From IMG/VR virus record IMGVR_UViG_3300024348_000072, positions 1-47,935 of that record: a DNA stretch of 47,935 bases, one strand, 5' to 3'. The position numbers were made by a program, and so were the translations under genes. The notes beneath the pieces were generated by a model, which was given only the letters and a program-made list of their open reading frames with translations, ran no database searches and was not told the origin of the DNA. Shown in pieces: positions 1-6,800 of the stretch. Within the stretch, counting starts at the first letter, position 1, and every line of letters starts with the position of its first letter. Origin of the DNA: a virus.

Positions 1-273
1 GGTGTCCCAAGTGACCTTCTGGCCGACTTCGCAGATGACCTTGACGCCATCCTGTTCGAGTGTGCACTCGCCATGCTCCTTGCCGCGGGACGCGATTTCG
101 AGCATCGCATCATTGGAGAACCGGTTGCTCAGTTCAGCCTTAATGAGGTCCATGTTCTTCTTGCTGCGGCTGACGTCCTCGACGGCCATCGCGTACATCT
201 CACGCAGACGGACGACGCTCATGCTCTTGTAAGCCTCGGCGAGGTCCTTGACGGTGTTCTTCTTCAGTTTCAT
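1..273 (-). CDS. Phage early protein, N-terminal part (cut by window edge)
   Basis: An ATG at 273 opens a 91-codon frame that runs off the left edge without a stop. The product is charged and largely helical, starting MKLKKNTVKDLAEAYKSM, and ends in a short beta-like stretch (VKVICEVGQKVTWD). It resembles small early phage proteins that carry a G-x-K/V-V... W-D motif and end in an ARTV..(G/E)KP-type tail; that tail type is found on the fragment at the other window end (47804-47935). Taken as circular, the frames join exactly. The leader is C/A-rich (ACCCACAACACAAC) with no Shine-Dalgarno. It lies 20 bp downstream of the HTH gene and is probably in the same early operon. Function unknown. Confidence 0.7.
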   Translation of the reverse strand, partial: MKLKKNTVKDLAEAYKSMSVVRLREMYAMAVEDVSRSKKNMDLIKAELSNRFSNDAMLEIASRGKEHGECTLEQDGVKVICEVGQKVTWDT

Positions 274-293
274 GTTGTGTTGTGGGTGGGAAA

Positions 294-524
294 TCAGTTG
301 GCGGCGTACTCGAGAATGTCGATGGGCTGGCCTTCGACCTTGGCGAGTGCGATGATTTGAAGCAGACGCCAAGATGGGATGCGGCGACGCTCACGCCACT
401 TCTCAATGGTCTTGGGGTTGACGTCAACGCCTTTGGCAAGCAGACGGTGGTGTAGTTCATTGACGCCGCCAAACCGCTTCACGATTTTGTCGACGTTCAT
501 TTTGGTGATAGTGTTGAGTTCCAT
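294..524 (-). CDS. Small helix-turn-helix regulator (Cro/CII-like role)
   Basis: A 76-residue protein whose core (VDKIVKRFGGVNELHHRLL, then TIEKWRERRRIPSWRLLQII) reads as a compact helix-turn-helix, with the recognition helix around the IEKWRERRRIP segment. Such small phage HTH proteins act as DNA-binding switches. I chose the ATG at 524. The frame is open to a GTG at 548, but a promoter-like TTGACT and an operator-like 13-mer occupy 534-562, so a start at 548 would leave no room; an ATG at 500 is also possible. It diverges from the integrase and heads the minus-strand replication operon in a circular map. It is the best candidate for binding the repeated GAC-N5-GTC operator, but this is inferred from position only. 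Confidence 0.75.
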   Translation of the reverse strand: MELNTITKMNVDKIVKRFGGVNELHHRLLAKGVDVNPKTIEKWRERRRIPSWRLLQIIALAKVEGQPIDILEYAAN

Positions 525-533
525 AGCACCGAC

Positions 534-562
534 ACCTTGGGAAGACACCTACACTAAGTCAA
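534..562 (-). promoter_or_regulatory. Promoter/operator of the HTH gene
   Basis: On the minus strand TTGACT (562-557) is followed 17 nt later by CAAGGT (539-534), just upstream of the ATG at 524. The 13-mer GACTTAGTGTAGG (560-548) overlaps the -35 hexamer and fills the spacer. It differs by one base from the GACTTAGTGTCGG copies at 38743, 38764 and 39040. Binding here would block this promoter. The -10 match is poor, so the promoter call is tentative; the shared motif is directly visible. Confidence 0.45.
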
Positions 563-576
563 CCCCATTTTGGCGG

Positions 577-604
577 TTGACATGATGTGAATGTTTTCCA
601 TGGT
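577..604 (+). promoter_or_regulatory. Putative integrase promoter
   Basis: TTGACA at 577-582, a 16-nt spacer and CATGGT at 599-604. The same TTGACA-N16-CATRGT layout recurs at 30530-30557 and 34568-34595. If used, transcription would begin near 611, just before the ATG at 615, and would exclude the ATG at 591. The -10 hexamer is weak against the sigma-70 consensus. Confidence 0.35.
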
Positions 605-614
605 GGGTTTTCCC

Positions 615-1655
615 ATGAGTATTCCAAGGCTCGTCAAGAACCCAGACACCGCCATCTACGAGGTCCGCTTTGCCCTAAGCGGGCGTTCCCGCGTACGCTC
701 GCTTGGCACCCGAGACTACGACAAGGCCATGCAGGAGTTCGGCAAATGGTGCACGCTGTCCAAGCAGGCGGCTGTAGACAGGGCCGACCCTACCCTCGAC
801 ATAGTCTTCGCTGATTACATGCGTGAGCACGTCGAGACGCGTGTGGTCGCACAGGAGAGGCAGGAACAATGTGCCCTGCCCCTCCTCGCCCTGTTCGGCA
901 AGGTCAAGCCCCGGGACATCGGGATGGCCGAGACTCTCAAATACAGCAACCTGCGGCAGGCTGGACGCTGTGGCCCCAATGCCGTGGCTGAGTCGACAGT
1001 CCGTCGGGAGATTGGCATGCTCCGTGCCGCCATCAACCATGGCATCAAGGCTGGGCGTCTGACGTCAGACAGCCTCAGACACATGTTCATCCCCAGACAG
1101 CCAGCCCCCAAGGACCTCTATCTAACCAAGGAGCAACTGCAGGTGGCCATTGATACGGCCAAGGACTGCGGCGAACGGACCTACCTGTTCGTCATGATTG
1201 CCGCCTACACGGCCGCAAGAAAGGGGGCCATCGAGCATCTGACATGGGACCGTGTGGACTTCGCCAACGGCATGATTAACTTCGACGACGGGTCCGTCCG
1301 GACCAAGAAGCGTAAGGTCAAGGTGCCTATGAACAAGGCCCTGTTCGACGCCCTCAAGGAACGCTACTGCTCACCCCAGCCTACAAGCGAGTTCGTCACA
1401 GGTAACAACACCCCCATGCACCGGGAGTTCCTGCGTCTCAAGGTCCTGCTCAAGGAGCGGCACCCTCAGTACGCTGACAAGTGGGAGGCCATGACACCGC
1501 ACACGCTTCGCCACACATGGGCTACGCTGGCGGCACAGTCCGGCGTCTCTATGTTCGACATAGCCGGTGTCCTCGGGGACACAGTTCAGACGGTCATCCG
1601 CGTCTACGCCCACCACTCGCCGAACCACCTGCGGCAGGCCGTCTCATTTCTTTGA
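615..1655 (+). CDS. int: Tyrosine recombinase / phage integrase
   Basis: Site-specific recombinase expected to integrate and excise the prophage. Of its 346 residues, the N-terminal half is the arm/core-binding part. The C-terminal catalytic domain shows the first Arg in TAARKGAIEHLTW (R202), a Lys in the RTKKRKVKVP beta-hairpin (about K231/232), the box HTLRH (H296, R299) and the nucleophile Tyr in VIRVYAHHS (Y331). Family members usually have LGH about nine residues before the Tyr; here it reads LGD (D322), an unusual substitution at the His/Trp position. An in-frame ATG lies at 591; I prefer 615 because of the promoter-like sequence at 577-604. The 3' end overlaps the end of the convergent gene at 1594-1950 by 62 bp. 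No attP could be assigned. Confidence 0.93.
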   Translation: MSIPRLVKNPDTAIYEVRFALSGRSRVRSLGTRDYDKAMQEFGKWCTLSKQAAVDRADPTLDIVFADYMREHVETRVVAQERQEQCALPLLALFGKVKPRDIGMAETLKYSNLRQAGRCGPNAVAESTVRREIGMLRAAINHGIKAGRLTSDSLRHMFIPRQPAPKDLYLTKEQLQVAIDTAKDCGERTYLFVMIAAYTAARKGAIEHLTWDRVDFANGMINFDDGSVRTKKRKVKVPMNKALFDALKERYCSPQPTSEFVTGNNTPMHREFLRLKVLLKERHPQYADKWEAMTPHTLRHTWATLAAQSGVSMFDIAGVLGDTVQTVIRVYAHHSPNHLRQAVSFL

Positions 1656-1950
1656 TTACACGCATGCCCATCGCGAATGTGATGACGGCGAGGCAAGTTG
1701 AGAACACGAGCACGGCCCTCTCGGCGTCGTGAAACCCGCCCTTGGCGGACTCCAGCATGTTCTCCGATGTCTTGCTGTCAGACAGGATTTTGTCGTCGGT
1801 GATGAGCAGAACCATGGCGTTCGGGTCGGTCAGGGCCAACCTGATTTCCTCCATTATGAACCACAACCGAACGCAGACAGCATCGGCCACGATGAGCGTG
1901 CCGATTAGGGCCAACTGAAGGTTGCCCTGTTCACTTCTTTCGTTTGCCAT
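1594..1950 (-). CDS. Two-TM membrane protein of the lysis cassette
   Basis: A 118-residue protein with two hydrophobic segments, about residues 12-34 (LALIGTLIVADAVCVRLWF) and 79-97 (AVLVFSTCLAVITFAMGM), separated by a polar region of about 45 residues, and an Arg/Gly-rich tail. It is the last gene of the minus-strand late block, and its start overlaps the end of the holin-like gene by 20 bp. A second holin, antiholin or accessory lysis membrane protein would fit the position, but no family was recognised. The last 62 bp are antisense to the end of the integrase, so the tail composition (GGSASGGRRRG) may partly reflect that overlap. Confidence 0.65.
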   Translation of the reverse strand: MANERSEQGNLQLALIGTLIVADAVCVRLWFIMEEIRLALTDPNAMVLLITDDKILSDSKTSENMLESAKGGFHDAERAVLVFSTCLAVITFAMGMRVIKEMRRPAAGGSASGGRRRG

Positions 1951-2338
1951 TGGCTTTCCCCTTTGGTGAGAGTTTTGCCACTTCGGATGAGCCCTTAGCC
2001 TTGGCCCATTTGATTACGAACTCCACGATTTCCGTTGCGGTCGCACCGCTGATGCCGACGCAAGCCACCTTCAGACCCCTTGCCATCTCTTGCTCTTGTA
2101 GGCCCTGGTCAACCAGGCAGGCCACGATACCTGCGGCAAGGACGTGTCTGATTGCCCCACCAAAAGAGGTCTTGCCTTCGGACAGCAGCAGCCTGGCAAC
2201 CATCCCGGCTACTCCAATTAGCGATGCTGTGAAGCCACCTTCCTTCAGGGCTTGTACGATGTCCTTGCTTGACTCGACATCCGGAGCAGGGGCGGGAGGA
2301 GGGCTCATTGGAGGGTTCTGCGATAGCCCATTTCCCAC
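1931..2338 (-). CDS. Holin-like protein
   Basis: A 135-residue protein with a Pro-rich N-terminus, three predicted membrane segments (about residues 37-53, 60-79 and 88-108) and a very basic C-terminus (SPKGKANGKRKK). This topology, with short loops and a charged cytoplasmic tail, is typical of phage holins, which form the inner-membrane lesions that time lysis. The central GGAIRHVLAAGIVACLVDQ and ISGATATEIVEFVIKW segments resemble holins of many tailed phages. It overlaps the upstream small HExxH gene by 34 bp and the downstream membrane protein by 20 bp, a tight lysis-cassette arrangement. The exact holin family cannot be assigned by eye. Confidence 0.7.
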   Translation of the reverse strand: MGNGLSQNPPMSPPPAPAPDVESSKDIVQALKEGGFTASLIGVAGMVARLLLSEGKTSFGGAIRHVLAAGIVACLVDQGLQEQEMARGLKVACVGISGATATEIVEFVIKWAKAKGSSEVAKLSPKGKANGKRKK

Positions 2339-2583
2339 ATGGCTTCTGCGATTTCTGAGGCTCCTTTTAGGACGGCATCTTCTTCGAGATACGGAAAGGA
2401 TGCGTGGACAAGTTCGTGGACAGCGGTGTCGATGAGTTCCGCTTCCTTCTGTCTGGGGTCTATCCTGATTACTCCGTTGTTGGGATTGTAAGTCCCATAG
2501 GCGGTCCCGCCCTTCTTCCCATCCGGAGGGGTTTTGCCAAGTCTGACAAACTTGATGACCCGTTTATTTTTGGATTTCGCCAT
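2305..2583 (-). CDS. Small HExxH (putative zinc metallopeptidase-like) protein
   Basis: A 92-residue protein starting MAKSKNKRVIKFVRLGK. Near the middle it carries the zincin motif HELVH inside IDTAVHELVHASFPYLEED, followed by a helix ending WEMGYR. HExxH suggests a zinc-binding peptidase-like fold, but the protein is much smaller than SprT or ImmA families and I see no certain third ligand (a Glu in SEIAEAMWEMG could serve). Similar short proteins occur in many phages without a known role. The frame is open further upstream, but ATG 2583 fits the conserved start. It overlaps the lipoprotein gene upstream by 20 bp and the holin-like gene downstream by 34 bp. Confidence 0.75.
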   Translation of the reverse strand: MAKSKNKRVIKFVRLGKTPPDGKKGGTAYGTYNPNNGVIRIDPRQKEAELIDTAVHELVHASFPYLEEDAVLKGASEIAEAMWEMGYRRTLQ

Positions 2584-3283
2584 TGTTGTTGATGGAGTCC
2601 CTGACCTTATCCCATAACCACCACAAACCGAGTCCGGCTGCGGTCGCAGCGGTGCCGATGGCGACCCACAGGAAGTAAGGGCTGTTGATGATGAACGGAA
2701 CACCTCCGCAGAAGGCCCCGCAAAGCAGTAGTGGAAGGCCGATTTTTGGGCCCATGAACACGGTGCCAAGTGCACCTATGGCCGCAAGCCCAGCACCGAC
2801 AAATGTCCACGCCATGTCTGACTTGTCTTTCCGAACTCGCTCAACCTCATCAGACAGCTCTTTAATACGGGTATCCCTTGCAGACAGGGCAGCCTTATTG
2901 GCCGCTACCTGTGCCTCAAGGTTGGTCCAAGCCTGTTCAACGGCCTTCTGTTTCTCGGCGGCCTTCTTGCGTTGGGCTTCATAGTCAGCCGGGGTGGCCT
3001 TTTCAGACCGCTGTCTGGCAAAAGCAAGGTCGCCTTCCGTTGGCTTAGGCAGGAATGATTGTGCTACAGACAGCTCAGACTCAACTACGGTAGGCTTGCC
3101 AGACGAGTTGGCTTCACGGGCTACGGTAACGGCAGCGGCAACACGAGAGTCGATGACATCAAGCGTCGTTCCGACGGCAGACAGGTCCGGTGCCTTTGGG
3201 GAAGGCTGTGCGTCTGGCAGTTTGTCAGGCGTGGATTTGCAACCAGCCAGGGCCAACAGGGCTATGACCAGATGCAGACGCAT
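2564..3283 (-). CDS. Lipoprotein with C-terminal TM segments; candidate unimolecular spanin
   Basis: A 239-residue protein with an N-terminal lipoprotein signal (VIALLALAGC, lipobox Cys15), a Pro-rich linker, a long charged helical region likely to coil (about residues 100-155), and three hydrophobic C-terminal segments (about 157-177, 181-199, 203-224). An outer-membrane lipid anchor at one end and an inner-membrane anchor at the other, joined by a periplasmic coil, is the architecture of unimolecular spanins such as T1 gp11, which fuse the two membranes in the last step of lysis. T1 gp11 has one TM helix; three would be unusual. The location between a holin-like gene and small membrane genes supports a lysis role. 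Function is inferred from architecture. Confidence 0.75.
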   Translation of the reverse strand: MRLHLVIALLALAGCKSTPDKLPDAQPSPKAPDLSAVGTTLDVIDSRVAAAVTVAREANSSGKPTVVESELSVAQSFLPKPTEGDLAFARQRSEKATPADYEAQRKKAAEKQKAVEQAWTNLEAQVAANKAALSARDTRIKELSDEVERVRKDKSDMAWTFVGAGLAAIGALGTVFMGPKIGLPLLLCGAFCGGVPFIINSPYFLWVAIGTAATAAGLGLWWLWDKVRDSINNNGEIQK

Positions 3284-3286
3284 GAC

Positions 3287-3421
3287 TCACTTGTGCATGA
3301 ACTCGTCCGCGATAGACTTGGCCTTGACTTCGAGAGCAGCTGCCTTGGCGGCATGCTTGCGGAAGACGAGAAGACCGGCGATGAAGCCGATGACAAGACC
3401 AACCAGGAATGAGATAATCAT
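3287..3421 (-). CDS. 44-residue single-TM protein
   Basis: A short frame from ATG 3421 to TGA 3287, ending 3 bp before the lipoprotein gene. The product begins MIISFLVGLVIGFIAGLLVF, one strong TM helix with glycine spacing, followed by a basic, Ala/Lys-rich helix ending in DEFMHK. Size and position suggest a small lysis-associated membrane protein (pinholin, antiholin or spanin partner), but nothing in the sequence decides between these. The hydrophobic pattern, tight spacing and plausible codon use support it as real. Confidence 0.6.
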   Translation of the reverse strand: MIISFLVGLVIGFIAGLLVFRKHAAKAAALEVKAKSIADEFMHK

Positions 3422-3431
3422 TGTCTGAACA

Positions 3432-3803
3432 TCATTGTCTGACACGCCTGCTGGTCAAGCGTTTGAGCCAATAGCCTACGGCTAAAATCTGGGTCCAGTT
3501 AGCCGTCGATTTGACGCGGTTGGCGAGCGACGAAATGACGATTACATTACCCGGGATGTAGCCCTTGGATGGCACAATCCTATCTAATGTCGGTGATGTA
3601 GGCAGCGGACGCTTGTTCTTACCCTGTGTCATGATTACCCCAAGAACCGGACACCGTCTTGGTATGACAATGTCTGAGGGTGCTATCGTGAACCTCAGCT
3701 TCTTCTGCCTTGCCCGCTGCTTTGCTAAGGAGTACAACATCACATGTGGATAGGCCTTTCGGTAGGCCATCATCCGCGTCCGCTTTAGCTCGAGCCGGTT
3801 CAC
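3432..3803 (-). CDS. HNH/endonuclease VII-like protein
   Basis: A 123-residue basic protein. It contains RRCPVLGVIM, then TLDRIVPSKGYIPGNVIVIS followed by LANRVKS. This LDRI..SKGY..GNV.V.S..AN..K signature is typical of small phage HNH-type endonucleases, often free-standing homing endonucleases. The LDRI segment precedes the conserved Asn of the beta-beta-alpha metal site, but a full Cys/His zinc scaffold is not visible, so activity is uncertain. It starts with GTG at 3803 overlapping the stop of the giant virion gene (GTGA), which implies translational coupling. It may be a mobile endonuclease inserted between virion and lysis genes. Confidence 0.7.
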   Translation of the reverse strand: MNRLELKRTRMMAYRKAYPHVMLYSLAKQRARQKKLRFTIAPSDIVIPRRCPVLGVIMTQGKNKRPLPTSPTLDRIVPSKGYIPGNVIVISSLANRVKSTANWTQILAVGYWLKRLTSRRVRQ

Positions 3804-6800
3804 TTCAAGAGGTCGTCGATGATGTTCTCGTCGTCGTCTCGCTTCTGAGGTTTGGCGGGCTTACCGGCCACGCCTTTGACGACGAACTCTCGGGTTGCCG
3901 GGTGGCTGGTAGCCTGGATGCCGATGGCTCCCATACCTCCCATAACCTTGCCCGGGCCCAAGGCGAAGGCTGCGTTCGCCAATGGCTGGACTCCGAGGTC
4001 ATAGGCGAGGCGGGCAGCCCGGCGTTCGGTCGTGTTAGTGTTCTCAGAGTTTCTCGGTCCGAAGTAGTCCACGCCGCCCTTGATACCTTCAGAGAAGGTT
4101 CCGAGGACAGGACCAAGCATGACGGTCGCAGGGTCCTTGTCGTAGCGTGCACTAAGTGCGGCGTTAGCCATGAAGTCGTAGCGTCCGAACAAGTTAGAGC
4201 GGGACATGGCTCGGGCAATCTTCATGCCCTCGCTCATCTTCGCTTCGTTGACTCGTGCCGGGTCCTTGAAGGCCTCGTCGCGACCTTCGCCCATGAGGTA
4301 CTGAACGCCGGTAAGGACGGGCAGCATCATGGCTGGCCCGAGCATGTGCATGCGGTCCATGGCGGTCAGTTCGTTCTTTGACGCGGCCGTCTTTGCCAGA
4401 CGAAGTGTACGCTTGGTGACATTTTCGTGGAAGGCGTAGAGGTAAGACTGAAGGTTGAAGATGACGGAGCCGAGCGGATGGTTCGCCCAGCGAGGGCGGG
4501 TACCAGCGTTCGGGTTCATGATGACCTGCTCAGTAAAGCGAGCAAGAGCGTCACGGTACATCTCCGGACCCTTGCCGTTCTGTCTGCCGATTAGGGCCAA
4601 CTTCCCAGCCTCGTCGAGCTTCTCGAGTTGCTTGACGAACTTGGCAAACGCAACGTGGTCAGTAACGCCAAGTTCGTTTAGGTAGCGGACCGACGAAGCC
4701 TTCATGCGGCCGTTGTCATTGATGTCTTCGGCAAGTCGTCGAAGGAACACGGTACCGGCACGCACGGATGCGATGCGGGTTCCCTCCGTCCATTGGTGCA
4801 GACCGGTCTTGCGGAAGAACTGGTCGGTCAGGTACTTGCTTCCTGAGCGTGTCTGGTCGGTCCAATAGCGACTATCGACAGACGAACTTACTGCCTGTCC
4901 AGACAGTTCAGACACGACAACTCCGACGTCCTGTGCGAGTTTGTGGTAGTAGTCCGGGTCATCAGCAAAAAGCTTTCGCTTCATGTAGACGAGCGAATTG
5001 CCCATGGCAGACAGGCTGTCTACGACGTTGCCGGTGCGGATACCGGTGACAAGTGGTTCACCCAGCGAAGACAGGGTGGCACGAGGCAAGAAGTGGATGG
5101 CCGAGTAGGCGTTTAGGAAGTTGATGATACCCTGGCCCTTGTAGTCCTTGAGTTGGTTGGTGCCCAACTGGTTGGCGACAAGGGAGTTCATCTCCTGTAA
5201 GGCGGTGCGGTTGCCCTCGCTAATCAGGGCTTTCTGGAGTCCTTGATAGACCTCAAACTCGGCACCGAAGCGTCGGGCGATTTCGGCGTTCTTGACCGCA
5301 CGTCCGATGTACGAATTGGTAGCGTCAAGGATGTTCCGGTTGTAATACTTCTCCATGAACCCCTCTGCCACCTTGTTGAAGGTGCGGGAGCGGGTGTGCT
5401 TCGGCTCTCCGTTCAGGTTCGACGAGTCGAACACGAACTTCTGGTCAAAACTGAAGCCGCTGTCTCCACGGAGGATGGCGTCGTACCATTCTGAAGCCGC
5501 TTCGCGTGCTTCAACTGGGTCCATGCCGGTGGTTTCGTAGGCCTTCTGGGCCGCGTTCAGGAAGCCATAACGGTCCTTTAACACCAGCTCATTGTCGAGC
5601 ATGCGAGGGACGTAAGTTTCGCCTGCGTTATCAAGTTTGATGCCAGCACGGATTTGGTACTGGTGCATCTTGCGATAGAGTCCTCGCAGCGAGGTGACGG
5701 CCGTAGCGAGTTTTGGGTCAGACGGAAGACCCGGCTGAACCATGGCACGGCCGAGGTCTTCAAGGAACTGCTTCTGTCCGTCGACATCCTTGAGCTTGAG
5801 TTCTGCCTCGAACGGACGAAGTGCGTCTGCGAGTTCGTTCTTGAACTGCAGCTGGCTTCGGCTGACGGCGGTATGGAAGCCGATTTTGGCAGCCTTGTCC
5901 GTGCGACCGGCAAGGGTGCTGTTCAGAAGTTCGCTGACTTCGCGAAGGACCTTAGATTGGCGTCTGTCTGCGAGCACATCCAACTGAGCCTGTGAGGAAC
6001 GCAGGAACGAAGCGGTTACAAAATCGACGCCATGCTGTGCAAAGGTTTCCTTGTCTGTGACGCTTTCCTTTGCACGCCTCAGACCTTCGATGCCCTTCTT
6101 GACGGCGTTGACGGAAGCCTGGGCTTCCTCTCTGAGGAAACTCTTGTTACCGGACATGGAGTATTCGTTTCCAAGACCCTTGACGTCGTTGTTCCCGAGT
6201 CGAGGTTCGCCAAGCATGTTCACGTCTTCCGGCTTGTATTCAAATCCATGACGTTCCTTGAACGCCTTCTGAACGTCTGCCGGGATTTCAGACGACTTGC
6301 GAACGTCCGTGTCTCCGCCGAGTTCGACGAAGCTCTGATAAAGTTCATCGAGTCGCTCGAACGAGCCAGGCTTGAACTCCCCAAGCCTGTGTTCGCGGTC
6401 CTCACGGGTGATTATTCCAAGTTTTTCGAGGGTGCTGTTTTCCATGCCCATCGAGGTGGCGGCCTGGAACTGGACTTCACGGTCAAGTTCCTTGTCATAC
6501 CAGTCAGGAAGTTTTCCTTCCATGCCGGGTTCCTCGCGGAGCCTGTCCATGAGGTCCTGCTCAGACTTGCCACGAGTCTCCTTCTTGCGGTCACGCTCGT
6601 ATTGACGGTAGTTGTATTCACCAGGCTCTCCCGTGTTTTCGCGGAAGTCCATCTCTTGAATGACCTCGTCGTAAGTTGCTTCACGTCCGAGTTGGGCTTC
6701 AAGGTCCTTTTTAGCCTCAAGGAAGCCCTTGTTTTGAGCGGCGGTATTCTCGAAAAGGTCTTCTCTGTCTGCGTGCTCACGCATCAAATCGTTCATTTCC

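Noticed and set aside
525-548. GTG start of the HTH gene at 548
   Set aside because: It overlaps the operator and promoter-like sequence; ATG 524 leaves them upstream.
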